DNA from: Dokdonia sp. 4H-3-7-5
Lineage (GTDB): Bacteria > Bacteroidota > Bacteroidia > Flavobacteriales > Flavobacteriaceae
Length of the DNA: 64,000 nucleotides
Assembly: GCF_000212355.1 (NCBI RefSeq)
Contig: NC_015496.1
Span: 2,323,501-2,387,500 of the forward strand
Direction of reading: 5' to 3'
The stretch's first letter is position 1. Each line of letters starts with the position of its first letter. The notes beneath the pieces are model-generated. The model worked only from the letters and a program-made list of their open reading frames with translations, was not told the origin of the DNA and did not search any database. A program made the position numbers and the translations under genes. Positions 27,401 to 34,638 of the stretch are shown here, piece after piece.

Positions 27401-28640
27401 GGTGCAAGCGGCAGCAAATGCAGCAGCGCTTAGCTCGCCATATACGGTGGCAGATAATCAGGAATTATTTGTACGTATAGAAAATGCGACGACAGGATGT
27501 GTGAATTTTACCAGCATCATCTTTACGGTAGAATCACGTCCAGAAGTATTCCCAGCAGATAATATCGTGCAATGTGCAGACGATTTTGGAGTAAATATCG
27601 CGCCAGAGCAGAGTACGGCAACTTTTGATCTTACTCAGCAAAACGCTGTCATCACTGGAAACGTAGCCGCAACTTCCGTAAGTTATTATACTAGCCTTGC
27701 AGATGCGCAGGCGATGACAAATGCGATTGCTACTCCTAGTGCTTTTGAAAACACCATAAATCCGCAGGTGATTTATGCTAGAGCGGTAAACACTGCAAGT
27801 AGCTGTGAGAGTAGCACGATAGAGAGTTTTGAGATATTTGTACAACCGTTGCCATACACCAACTTAACTAATGAAGGCGGACAGATTTGTGTAGATGAAA
27901 TTACAGGCGAAGCGCTTAATCCGTTTATCATTGATGGTACGGTGGAGAGTCCGCAGATTGGGGTTACTTATAGTTATGCTTGGACACGTGACGGCGCATT
28001 GGTATCACTAAACCCTGAGGTGACTATTGATGCTGCAGGGACGTATCAAGTAATGATTACCGCTACTTATGGAGATGGTACAAGCTGTGATTATGTGGCA
28101 GAAGCGGTATATAGCGCAGAGAGTGCTCCCGTTTTTGAAGCGGTCGTAGTAGAATCTTCTTTTAACAATAGCGGATTATACACGGTAGAAGTAATTAATG
28201 TTACAGGAGCAGATGCAGCTTCAGAATATGAGTTTGCGATAGATGATGGGCCGTTCCAGAGCGGCACTACTTTTACAGGAGTAACACCAGGAACACACAT
28301 TGTTTTTGGGAGACTGGCGAGTGGTAACTGTAGCGTGTCAGAAGTAGAGATAGGGATTATCGATTACCCACGATTCTTTACGCCAAATGCAGATGGTTTC
28401 CACGACACATGGAATATCATAGGACTGGGAGTAGCACCAAACTTAAACGCAAAGATCTTCATCTTTGATAGATACGGAAAACTCCTAAAGCAAATCAGTC
28501 CAGTGGGCGCTGGATGGGATGGTACCTTTAATGGACAGCCTATGCCTTCAAGTGATTATTGGTTCCGAGTAGAATTTACAGAAGTAGATGAGGAGGGCAC
28601 ACAGAGAACGGTTAATGGTCACTTTACATTGAAGCGATAA
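21495..28640 (+). CDS. Giant T9SS-exported repeat protein (adhesin-like), paralogue 1
   Basis: 2381-aa secreted protein. A signal peptide (1-22) precedes a ~170-residue N-terminal domain (from AGGSTFQEAVPFC) of the type seen in flavobacterial surface proteins, and an Ig/PKD-like domain (~200-280). Eighteen repeats of ~100 residues follow (about 285-2117), each built on CDDxxDGxxxFDLT, a YYxSxADA segment and VRVENxxTGC. Then come a PKD-like domain and a T9SS type B (gliding-associated, CHU_C) sorting domain at about 2291-2381 (RFFTPNADGFHDTW, FDRYGKLL, GWDGTFNG). The acidic Asp-rich repeats suggest calcium binding. Residues ~672-2381 are near-identical to the second giant gene; residues before that are not. 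A surface adhesin role is inferred. Confidence 0.9.
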   Translation: MRILRVALILIAFSFINTSLFAQTSAGGSTFQEAVPFCTNDPVFSTPFDACFTGSTDSSCTTDAQPGPNYGCLGSQPFPTWYFLQIGQDGDLDFQITQNTSIDDDGTPIGTGLDVDFIIWGPFPDTDVFDQLTGANIEDCSFSGAAVETPSISNAQEGDIYVFMVTNFSGQQAEIFIEQTNDPATTGAGSTDCSIVNASLGADQDACEGTTVTLDATSTEAASYAWAVDTGAGFMPVLDGGGAQVTTAMLDVTASGEYQVTITDTAGDTGTDEVVVTFFTVPVATAPNDIFECDTDADGFANFNLDTQNSDILNGQNATDFSITFHLSQSDADTGTGALTGTSSYNSVSDEIFVRVENNGLPACASTTSFNIEVVALPVATMPATYEICDDNIDGDDTNGVATFNLSTLDSQVLNGLDPVQFEVSYHVNGTEASSNTNSLPAAYTNTSSPNNDTIFARVENTAFTGCFSITPVNLRVNALPVLTTPVTLRQCDDDTNGVTTLNLTQSQSELSTNSANETFTYVDASGAPITDPTAYVNSASPFTEAIAVTVTNLDGCSREGVINVIVSASQISDGTLFADEIECDTDGDGIVVFDFSAATTAIMTSFSPQVVSVAYYETEQEALSEINPITDIAAYSNNPLFTSAGGVQDIWVRVEAATDSGCIGLGEHVRLTVTPNPTFLPSISSIETCSAVANAATFDLTQRIAEITGGDADLEVTFYESIAAYTATPPVAIASPASFSNSSNPQTIFYSLRSTSSTCTTFDTAMNFEIIVNQNPVAITPSELQVCDDDGVVDGFTTVDLSQKDAEITSGFNANLTVTYHLDAAGATTGDASIPDSTMFTTTSNPQIVGVRVTNNITGCFSTTSMSIRSFPVPVAVTPADYEACDDDNDGVFDFFVLSSRDAEITGGDPSLNVAYYLTQADADNAPVGQELDAAMYINNDPFEQIIFARVFNAIGCYDTTPLTLRVLNRPMPNENPTPFTLCDDNSDGLQIFDLSTQVVNILGSLDPATHSVEWFSSLASAEAGTPAIATPSAYTSNTATVFAVVTDTAQPTTTATFCSNIATLSLVVNPLPTPVQAAEYELCDDLESGSDTDEFASFDLRSRDDEITGGNDDWAVSYHLTQGDADAGAPALPDVYQNTVMANQTIFARVENIVTSCFETTTLTLVVNPLPSPTTIAAVEECDTMANDGDVDNDGDAVFDLTGQVTADIINGETFMSLTFHETLASAELGSPSIATPAAYETVSRTIYVRATDTDPATATQCYRVIELVLTVQPAPVLPTVIPDLTSCDDNEDGQALFDLTQNDAIVLGTQTTADVTLTYHETLASAEAVVGSASDMPVADPLNYLASAPTTPIWVRLENTTTGCTVVGTFNLNIAMIPVITPPGVFEQCDSAGALVGNDTDGITSFDLTSLDTLITGGDTTLSVSYYESQADLDAGATNAIMTPTAYINTGMSPQTIFILVTSDQAGMCGAQTTVDLQVNPLPVIGEPLPAAVACDEDNDGFGAFDLQQYNDDLLATVTNVALRFYETLDNASADTGAGQIDITVPYNNISGMTSLYVVAQDTDATTATSCTKIYEFELIVFPIPELPATLATLAACDDNNDLMEVIDLTQNEAAIIGTQDPATLVITYHNTQADADLGINPIVNPTAYTATQITPLETIWVRLQVSDGSPNICAAIGSFEISVETPPTANPNGDELDLMICDDDTDTFTVFDLSVNQASLTGGDPLLTVTYYESLAALNAGTPIADPSAYTNVLNPQTIQAVVSSPAGCSDGTTFNIEVLPLPTPNTNPDALEVCDTTTDIDTDGDGVIDAGSGSATDGFEVFDLTPAIAQIAGAEPVNVTVYTELAFAEANPEDTTLAIADVTAFINTVTGNQTLYARVERDVPGDSDLDSDGNLCFVVVPFEVVVNPLPILAEAGPVDYTFCEEFDGDDSMGSVDLTTLADLAGLLAAPQVTSDFMITYHELEVQAAANAAALSSPYTVADNQELFVRIENATTGCVNFTSIIFTVESRPEVFPADNIVQCADDFGVNIAPEQSTATFDLTQQNAVITGNVAATSVSYYTSLADAQAMTNAIATPSAFENTINPQVIYARAVNTASSCESSTIESFEIFVQPLPYTNLTNEGGQICVDEITGEALNPFIIDGTVESPQIGVTYSYAWTRDGALVSLNPEVTIDAAGTYQVMITATYGDGTSCDYVAEAVYSAESAPVFEAVVVESSFNNSGLYTVEVINVTGADAASEYEFAIDDGPFQSGTTFTGVTPGTHIVFGRLASGNCSVSEVEIGIIDYPRFFTPNADGFHDTWNIIGLGVAPNLNAKIFIFDRYGKLLKQISPVGAGWDGTFNGQPMPSSDYWFRVEFTEVDEEGTQRTVNGHFTLKR
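23508..28640 (+). repeat. Left arm of a 5.1-kb inverted repeat (3' part of giant gene 1)
   Basis: 5133 bp matching 47663-52795 in inverted orientation with no net indel. By eye there are about 38 amino-acid differences in 1710 residues. Identity starts abruptly at CTCACCGTCAC and stops at the TAA codon. Confidence 0.95.
27044..27059. repeat. Degenerate iterated palindrome (CGCTTTCGCGGAAGCG)
   Basis: One mismatch to consensus, within giant gene 1, read as LAFAEA. The corresponding site in giant gene 2 (49244-49259) has diverged differently. Confidence 0.75.
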
Positions 28641-28660
28641 GGAAAGCATACATTGATCAC

Positions 28661-28699
28661 AAAAAAGCCTTCAGTATGTGTTACTGAAGGCTTTTTTTT
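28661..28699 (+). terminator. Rho-independent terminator of giant gene 1
   Basis: GCCTTCAGTA-TGTG-TTACTGAAGGC hairpin followed by eight T, 20 nt after the stop codon. A weak upstream extension of the ftsE frame across this site is therefore not coding. Confidence 0.93.
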
Positions 28700-28702
28700 G
28701 TT

Positions 28703-28717
28703 GCTTTCGCGAAAGCG
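28703..28717. repeat. Iterated palindrome copy (15 of 16), intergenic
   Basis: Directly follows the T-run of the giant gene 1 terminator. Confidence 0.9.
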
Positions 28718-28805
28718 AGATTACACAACTTATTATAAAACTTTTGAAGTAGCTTTAAAACACTTTCATCGAAATTCCGTTACTTTGAGTGTAATAATAA
28801 AATTT

Positions 28806-29489
28806 ATGTCTACACCTGTTCTTGAACTCTCACACGCTGCTATATATCAGCGAGAAAATTTAATTTTATCTGAAGTTAATGTTACCATTGAACCAGGTGA
28901 CTTTGTGTATCTCATAGGTAAAACGGGCTCTGGAAAAAGTAGTTTCATGAAAACGCTTTATGGTGATTTACCGCTCACAGAGGGAAAAGGGAATATTGTA
29001 GGGTTTGATCTCAATGGACTTAAGGAAAAGAATATCCCTTTTTTACGTCGTAAACTTGGTGTTGTTTTTCAAGATTTTAAATTATTAAATGACCGAACCG
29101 TTATCGAGAATTTAAAATTTGTTTTAAAAGCAACTGGATGGAAGGATAAGGCTGCTATGACAAGTAAAATAGATTCGGTTCTTGATAAAGTAGGCATGAA
29201 AAACAAGGGATTTAAATTTCCTTATCAGCTTTCTGGTGGAGAACAACAGCGTATTGCTATTGCACGCGCTTTACTCAATGATCCCGAGCTTATCCTTGCA
29301 GATGAACCTACTGGAAATCTTGACCCGCAAACCAGTGTTGAAGTCATGGAGGTGTTACAAGAGATTAATAAGAATGGGAACACTATACTAATGGCAACTC
29401 ACGACTATGCGCTCTTATTAAAATATCCATCTAAAACACTGAAGTGTGATGGCAATAAGGTTTTTGAGGTTGTACAGAAAACAGTTTAA
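28806..29489 (+). CDS. ftsE: Cell division ATP-binding protein FtsE
   Basis: ATPase of the FtsEX complex, which couples the divisome to periplasmic cell-wall hydrolysis. The 227-aa ABC domain has Walker A GKTGSGKS (38-45), Q-loop VVFQDF (86-91), signature LSGGEQQR (142-149), Walker B LILADEP (about 162-168) and H-loop ATHDY. I start at the ATG at 28806 (MSTPVLELSH); an in-frame extension to 28653 would run through the upstream terminator. No ftsX is adjacent. FtsE-like ABC proteins resemble LolD, but length and lack of a permease partner favour FtsE. Confidence 0.87.
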   Translation: MSTPVLELSHAAIYQRENLILSEVNVTIEPGDFVYLIGKTGSGKSSFMKTLYGDLPLTEGKGNIVGFDLNGLKEKNIPFLRRKLGVVFQDFKLLNDRTVIENLKFVLKATGWKDKAAMTSKIDSVLDKVGMKNKGFKFPYQLSGGEQQRIAIARALLNDPELILADEPTGNLDPQTSVEVMEVLQEINKNGNTILMATHDYALLLKYPSKTLKCDGNKVFEVVQKTV

Positions 29490-29509
29490 AATCTTTTCTG
29501 AGCATATAT

Positions 29510-29587
29510 ATTATCCAATTCATCAATAAATTGGTGTTTGATGGATAATGAAGTCTCCCTCATATAAATTAATGAGTGAGACTTCAT
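29510..29587. repeat. Two consecutive inverted repeats downstream of ftsE
   Basis: The first pairs ATTATCC with GGATAAT (about 29510-29549). The second (29548-29587) is a 16-bp stem, ATGAAGTCTCCCTCAT with ATGAGTGAGACTTCAT, around an 8-nt loop. Neither has a T-run, so simple intrinsic termination is unlikely. Confidence 0.7.
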
Positions 29588-29647
29588 ATAGATTTTGGCT
29601 AGTAAAATGACTAAAACTTCTATTTAGCGTATATTGACATTACTTTA

Positions 29648-30529
29648 ATGCTTTCTATACTTATCCCTACATATAATACTGACATCACAGATCTTGCCCA
29701 GTCTATCTGTGAGCAAGCACATCGTGTGAAAATTACTTTTGAAGTGATTTTCTGTGAAGATGCATCTTATCTATACATAGAAAAAAACGTACAACTTCTA
29801 GGAAACACTAACGTAAAACGGCTAATAAACGCTACCAATTTAGGTAGAACTGCCACCCGTTCTAAACTTGCTGATAACGCAACATATAGTTGGCTACTAT
29901 TTCTAGATGCAGATGTTGCACTACCTTCAATAAATTTTATTGAAAATTATGTTTCGCATTTAAATTCATCCCATGATATTATTCATGGTGGTATATCATA
30001 TGCTATAGATAATAACGATGATTTCACTCTTAGGAGTACATATGGAACACAAAGAGAAACACAACTAGCCAAAAAAAGATGTAAAACTCCTTATTTTATT
30101 ATTTCTCAAAATATACTTGTAAAAAAGGAAGCGTTCTTAAAGCTCAATATTATTTCTTCAAACAAATATGGTCTGGATAACATATTCTCTTATCAAATCC
30201 TTAAACAAGGTTATGATGTCCAACACATAGATAATCCAGTAATACATCATGGTTTAGAAAAGAACGATGTGTTTTTAAAAAAGTCTTTACAAGCGATAGA
30301 GACTCTCATATATTATGAAGATAAAGGTATGATGGCCCATGACTTCACACGTTTACAAAAAAGCTATCTTACTCTTAAAAAGTATAAAGGAATACTTTTT
30401 TTTAGGGCTATTATAGGTAAGAGTTTGAAGTACGTTGAAAAAAAATTAATAATGAGCGAGAATCCATCTTTATTGCTTTTTGACCTGTACAGATTGCATC
30501 ACTATTTAAATCTTAAAGAAAATGCCTAA
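29648..30529 (+). CDS. GT2-family glycosyltransferase
   Basis: 293-aa GT-A glycosyltransferase. It opens with LSILIPTYNTD, shows VIFCEDAS in place of the usual nucleotide-binding VDDGS, and has FLDADVA (near residue 97) as the metal-binding motif. The C-terminal half is rich in Lys and has no obvious membrane helix. It starts the second polysaccharide cluster and overlaps the next gene by 8 nt. Specificity unknown. Confidence 0.85.
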   Translation: MLSILIPTYNTDITDLAQSICEQAHRVKITFEVIFCEDASYLYIEKNVQLLGNTNVKRLINATNLGRTATRSKLADNATYSWLLFLDADVALPSINFIENYVSHLNSSHDIIHGGISYAIDNNDDFTLRSTYGTQRETQLAKKRCKTPYFIISQNILVKKEAFLKLNIISSNKYGLDNIFSYQILKQGYDVQHIDNPVIHHGLEKNDVFLKKSLQAIETLIYYEDKGMMAHDFTRLQKSYLTLKKYKGILFFRAIIGKSLKYVEKKLIMSENPSLLLFDLYRLHHYLNLKENA

Positions 30530-31469
30530 ATTTTCGGTAGTCGTACCACTATATAATAAAGAAAAAGCGATTGCTCAAACCATCGAAAGTATCATTAACC
30601 AGACGTTTACAGATTATGAAGTAATTATTGTAAATGATGGATCTACCGATAGTAGTATGGATGTTGTCGATAGATATAGTGAACATAAATTCGCTATATT
30701 TAGTAAAAAAAACGAAGGTGTTTCCACAGCTCGTAATTACGCAGTAAGTAAAGCACAAGGCACGTATATCGCATTTCTGGATGCAGATGATCTGTGGGAA
30801 CCTGATCACCTTAAAGAGCTAGATAATCTTACATCCAAATTTCCAGATGCTGCATTGTATTGCGCTGCTTATCAAAAGCAGTATTCTCTATCGTTTACAC
30901 GTACTATAAAAACTCCGTTGGGAGATAAACCCCAAGGGTGGCAAGGTTATGTAGATGATTATTTTCATGCGAGCCTTAAAGGTGCAGTAGCTTGGACCTC
31001 TGCTGTTGCTGTTACTAAGAAAATTTTTCATGAGCTTAATGGATTCGATACATCCATTACTTTTGGGGCAGGTGAAGATACAGATCTATGGATACGACTT
31101 GCGCTGGCATACAGAATAGCATACAGTAATAAAGTTACTGCTACTCACATTTTACATAGTGAAAACAGAATCTCAAATACAACGACTAAAAAACGTAGTT
31201 TTCTTGATTTAGATAAATACGAGCCTCAAGTAAATGAAAAGCCTAACCTAAAAAAATATCTAGATATAAATCGATACGCACTTTCCATACATTATAAAAT
31301 AGCAGGAGACCAACTTAACTTCAAGAAGAATAGTAAAAAAATAAACCCCATTAATCTAACAACTAGACAGCAATTTCTTCTTAAAATGCCAAAAGCAATT
31401 GTTATAACTTTAAAAGAACTTCAACAATTTCTTATTCGACATGGTATTTACTTAAGTGCATATATGTAG
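30522..31469 (+). CDS. GT2-family glycosyltransferase
   Basis: 315-aa GT2 enzyme with textbook motifs: FSVVVPLYNKEKAI (residues 4-17), VNDGSTDSS, GVSTARN and FLDADDLW near residue 86. The GAGEDTDLWIRLA segment near residue 183 contains the probable catalytic base. It is co-translated with the preceding GT2 gene and converges with the FdtA-like gene, overlapping its end by 18 nt. Confidence 0.9.
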   Translation: MPKFSVVVPLYNKEKAIAQTIESIINQTFTDYEVIIVNDGSTDSSMDVVDRYSEHKFAIFSKKNEGVSTARNYAVSKAQGTYIAFLDADDLWEPDHLKELDNLTSKFPDAALYCAAYQKQYSLSFTRTIKTPLGDKPQGWQGYVDDYFHASLKGAVAWTSAVAVTKKIFHELNGFDTSITFGAGEDTDLWIRLALAYRIAYSNKVTATHILHSENRISNTTTKKRSFLDLDKYEPQVNEKPNLKKYLDINRYALSIHYKIAGDQLNFKKNSKKINPINLTTRQQFLLKMPKAIVITLKELQQFLIRHGIYLSAYM

Positions 31470-31844
31470 TCGAAAAGTATCGTGTGAGCGTATATAATCT
31501 TCCTCATCATAAACATGCGATGCAAGCACCAGACAGACGGATCCTGAAGAAAAATTTTCAAGTTCTCGCCAAATATTCACATCAATCAATAAGCCTTCAC
31601 TAGGATTATTAAGCATTACGCGTTCTTTAGTTGTACCATTATCGAGTATCACTTCAAAGCTACCGCTTACTGCAATGAGCAATTCTACACATTCTTTATG
31701 TGCATGACCGCCGCGATAGGCTCCACTAGGCACATCGTGTAAATAATAAACTCGCTTAATATCATGTGGAAACACACCATTTTCTATAACGGCAAGATTA
31801 CCTCGTGGGTCTGTTATTCTTGGGATTTCTATAATTTTCTTCAT
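31452..31844 (-). CDS. FdtA/WxcM-like cupin (dTDP-4-keto-6-deoxyhexose isomerase family)
   Basis: 130-aa cupin of the FdtA/QdtA family, which converts dTDP-4-keto-6-deoxyglucose to the 3-keto isomer ahead of 3-amino-sugar formation. Characteristic parts are DPRGNLAVIENG, the histidine-containing RGGHAHKE (about residues 44-51) and VNIWRELENF. The partner aminotransferase (FdtB-like) is in this cluster at 35905-37011. The start overlaps the upstream glycosyltransferase stop as ATGA. No rmlA/rmlB genes are visible, so the precursor must come from elsewhere. Confidence 0.85.
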   Translation of the reverse strand: MKKIIEIPRITDPRGNLAVIENGVFPHDIKRVYYLHDVPSGAYRGGHAHKECVELLIAVSGSFEVILDNGTTKERVMLNNPSEGLLIDVNIWRELENFSSGSVCLVLASHVYDEEDYIRSHDTFRLHICT

Positions 31845-32959
31845 AAGGAATTTATCAGTGCATTCCAGTCATTACTAATCCGTTCTTGTGACAAGTGTGC
31901 TACACTGTCTTTGGCATTTGATTTACAATGTGCTAAAAATTGTCCATCAAGAACTAGCGTACGCATAGCTACAGATAGTGCCTCTATCTCATAATTAGGA
32001 ACTAATAATCCATTATGACCGTGTTGTACTATTTCACTAGGCCCAGACTCGCAGTCTACGCTTATCACTGGAGTTCCTAGTGACAATGACTCTACAAGCA
32101 CCATTGGGAAACCTTCATAATGACTGGTAAGGAGTGTACACAAAGCTTTTTCTACAATAGATGATGGATTTTCTTGATAACCTATAAAGTAGACCTTGTC
32201 GGTCACTTTAAGTTTTTTGGCAAGATTGTATAATTTTTCCTTATCAATGCCTTCACCCATAATTACTAAGGGAAGTTTTAAGTTCGCTTTCGCGAAAGCT
32301 GAAATCATCAAACTAAAATTCTTAACATCATCCACCAGTCGGCCATAGCCTAATACATAATCATAAGGAAGCGCTAGAGTATCATTTATTTCTGAAAATC
32401 GCGGTATTGCATTATAGATATTGCTAATGTGTTTAAAACCATAGCGCTCTTTTATTTTCTTACATATACGTTTTGACACTCCAACAAAGTAGGCATCTTT
32501 ATAGATATATTTCGTTATTGCAGCTGGTTTAGGGAAGTACATTTCTAAGTGACCACTTCTGACCATGCATAAAACATTTAAATTACGATACACATATTGT
32601 GTATACCAAATTTCTTTAAATAAGGAAGGTCGCGATCTATTATCTATAATTAAATGAAAGCCTTGAGATATTAGATATGATCTAAGTTGCCTTAAGTGAT
32701 TCCATTGATCTAGCACATTATCATCATTTGATTTATAACTACCTAGATTAAAAAGTGTTCCAGCATATGGGACTTTAATGTCATCTCTTAACGTCACGAT
32801 ATGTACCGAGTGCCCTAGTCTGGATAACATAGTAGATAAAATCCCCAGCGATCGCTCTGCTCCACCACCTGCCAATGAGATGGTAACTAGCGCAATTTTT
32901 TTATGAGTATCTTTAGGCAACAGAAGAAATTTTGAATACCAAATATAGTCAATGCGCAT
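31841..32959 (-). CDS. GT4-family glycosyltransferase
   Basis: GT-B glycosyltransferase, 372 aa as given. The N-terminal glycine-rich loop is in SLAGGGAERS (about residues 28-37) and EX7E is in YEGFPMVLVESLSLG. The extra ~19 residues before KIALVTIS are atypical: the ATG at 32959 shares a palindrome (ATGCGCAT) with the divergent gene, and an internal TTG shortly before KDTHKK could be the real start. A palindrome copy at 32285-32299 encodes AFAKA. It is translationally coupled to the FdtA-like gene. Confidence 0.83.
   Translation of the reverse strand: MRIDYIWYSKFLLLPKDTHKKIALVTISLAGGGAERSLGILSTMLSRLGHSVHIVTLRDDIKVPYAGTLFNLGSYKSNDDNVLDQWNHLRQLRSYLISQGFHLIIDNRSRPSLFKEIWYTQYVYRNLNVLCMVRSGHLEMYFPKPAAITKYIYKDAYFVGVSKRICKKIKERYGFKHISNIYNAIPRFSEINDTLALPYDYVLGYGRLVDDVKNFSLMISAFAKANLKLPLVIMGEGIDKEKLYNLAKKLKVTDKVYFIGYQENPSSIVEKALCTLLTSHYEGFPMVLVESLSLGTPVISVDCESGPSEIVQHGHNGLLVPNYEIEALSVAMRTLVLDGQFLAHCKSNAKDSVAHLSQERISNDWNALINSL
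32285..32299. repeat. Iterated palindrome copy (15 of 16)
   Basis: Inside a minus-strand GT4 gene, read as AFAKA. Confidence 0.9.
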
Positions 32960-34085
32960 CTTACTTGTAGGCGAATACAGCCGACTTCACAATTCGCTCA
33001 AAGAAGGACTTTTACAGTTAGGACACGAAGTAACGATTGTGGGTAGTGGCGATGGATTTAAAAACTATCCTGTAGATATTAGACTTGAAAGAGGCTATAC
33101 TAGCGGATGGAGAAAAAAACTTAAGCTCATTATTCTCAAAATAACTAGCATTGATATTTCTGAGATCGCTCTACGAAAGTCATTCAATCTTTTAAAACCA
33201 AAACTTTCTGGTTATGATGTGGTACAACTTATCAATGAATCTAGTTTTGACACCACACCATCATTAGAACTAGAAATAGCTCAGTATTTAAAAAATCACA
33301 ATAAGAAAATATTCCTCCTCTCTTGCGGTGCAGATTATCCAAGTATCACACATGCATTTACTGAGGAGCTTCCATACACTATAGTAACACCGTTTCAAGA
33401 AGAAAAGATAGATAAGAAATCTTTTGCCCCTGCTCTTAAGTATCTCGAGCTTGATTACAAGGAACTGCATAAAGAATTATATGAGCTTATAGATGGCGTG
33501 ATTGCTACAGATCTTGATTATCACATACCGCTCAAAGATTATGATGCATATATAGGTTTGATTCCTAATCCCATAAACACAGATACCATTAAGAGCTTAC
33601 CTCAGGAGAATACAAATCCTATTATCATCTTTCATGGCATAAATCGCGCAAACTATTTTAAGAAAGGAAATGATATTTTTGAAAATGCGCTTGCAATAAT
33701 TAAAGAGAAATATGCTTCAAAAGTTACTATAATTACCACCGAAAGCTTACCCTATAAAACCTACATTAAAAAGTATAATAGCGCACATATTATTCTAGAT
33801 CAAATTTACTCACATGATCAAGGCTATAATGCACTTGAAGCAATGGCAAAGGGTAAAATAGTATTTACTGGCGCCGGCAGTCACTTTAAGGAGCATTACA
33901 ATCTTTTAGAAACTGTGGCCATAGATGCTACGCCAGATGTAGATCAAATAGTGCGCAGTCTAGAAAAACTCATTGAAAATCCAGAAACCATTGAGGAGAT
34001 AAGAAGGAATGCTCGATTATTTATTGAAACTCATCATAATTATAAGAAAGTCGCACAAACTTACATTGACACTTGGAATAATTAA
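32952..34085 (+). CDS. GT-B-like glycosyltransferase
   Basis: 377-aa protein with a GT-B outline: N-terminal MRILLVGEYSRLHNSLKEGL, a linker near residue 215 (IGLIPNPINTD) and a C-terminal domain with IIIFHGINR, IYSHDQGYNALEAMAKG and TGAGSHF. The usual EX7E lacks the first Glu (DQGYNALEA), so catalysis or assignment is less certain than for its neighbours. It is the only plus-strand gene between two minus-strand blocks, its start is interlocked with the divergent gene, and its end is five bases from a convergent one. Confidence 0.78.
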   Translation: MRILLVGEYSRLHNSLKEGLLQLGHEVTIVGSGDGFKNYPVDIRLERGYTSGWRKKLKLIILKITSIDISEIALRKSFNLLKPKLSGYDVVQLINESSFDTTPSLELEIAQYLKNHNKKIFLLSCGADYPSITHAFTEELPYTIVTPFQEEKIDKKSFAPALKYLELDYKELHKELYELIDGVIATDLDYHIPLKDYDAYIGLIPNPINTDTIKSLPQENTNPIIIFHGINRANYFKKGNDIFENALAIIKEKYASKVTIITTESLPYKTYIKKYNSAHIILDQIYSHDQGYNALEAMAKGKIVFTGAGSHFKEHYNLLETVAIDATPDVDQIVRSLEKLIENPETIEEIRRNARLFIETHHNYKKVAQTYIDTWNN

Positions 34086-34089
34086 TTCT

Positions 34090-34638
34090 TTAAGAAAAGC
34101 TAGAAAACGTTGTTCCCGCAGCTACATTTACTGTAACCTTACTTCCTGACGCTATCACGGCATTATCTCCTATAGTTACACCTTTCCAGATACTCACATT
34201 ATTTCCTATAAAAACATTCTCACCTATAGTCACAGCTGCGCTAGACCCTGTATCTGATCTTCGGTATTCGGGATTAAGACTATGAAAATTACAATTATAA
34301 ATACTACAATTTAAACCTATGGTTGTTCTGTCTCCTATAGTTATAGAAGACTCATTTGCAATCGCACAAAAGTTATTATTAATAGCAACGTCTTTCCCAA
34401 AGATAATCTCACTGCCCACTTTCCTTGCTTCTATATACGCATAGGTATTATAAAATAATGGCGAATTGATAACACCTATATGTACGCTTTCGCGAAAGCA
34501 TACTTTTCCTTTACCATTAATTTGCGCAGGTTGATGAAGTACCGCATGGCCATCTATACTTTTATGTGATGAAAGTATTTTATACTTCCATATTCTAAAG
34601 GATTGTAATATGTTACTAAGTCTACTCACTTGCTGCAA
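34090..34638 (-). CDS. Hexapeptide-repeat acyltransferase (O-acetyltransferase-like)
   Basis: 182-aa left-handed beta-helix acyltransferase. Hexapeptide repeats are clear from about residue 75 onward (IFGKDVAINN, ITIGDRTTIG, VTIGENVFIG, VTIGDNAVIA). HSLNPEYR contains the conserved His of the maltose/galactoside acetyltransferase type. The start is TTG at 34638, overlapping the flippase gene by 17 nt; a GTG three codons later is an alternative. It may acetylate the glycan or act as the third enzyme (FdtC-like) after FdtA and FdtB; the N-terminus does not resemble QdtC, so I prefer the first option. Confidence 0.78.
   Translation of the reverse strand: MQQVSRLSNILQSFRIWKYKILSSHKSIDGHAVLHQPAQINGKGKVCFRESVHIGVINSPLFYNTYAYIEARKVGSEIIFGKDVAINNNFCAIANESSITIGDRTTIGLNCSIYNCNFHSLNPEYRRSDTGSSAAVTIGENVFIGNNVSIWKGVTIGDNAVIASGSKVTVNVAAGTTFSSFS
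34485..34499. repeat. Iterated palindrome copy (15 of 16)
   Basis: Inside the acyltransferase gene, read as FRES on the minus strand. Confidence 0.9.

Noticed and set aside
23508..28640. Explanation of the giant tandem repeats as a CRISPR-like or integron array
   Set aside because: The period is ~300 bp, in frame, and the units encode similar protein modules with divergent DNA. There are no short direct repeats, no cas genes and no integrase.
28653..28805. N-terminal 51-codon extension of ftsE
   Set aside because: It crosses the giant gene 1 terminator and a palindrome copy, and its translation does not match FtsE. The ATG at 28806 gives the normal protein.
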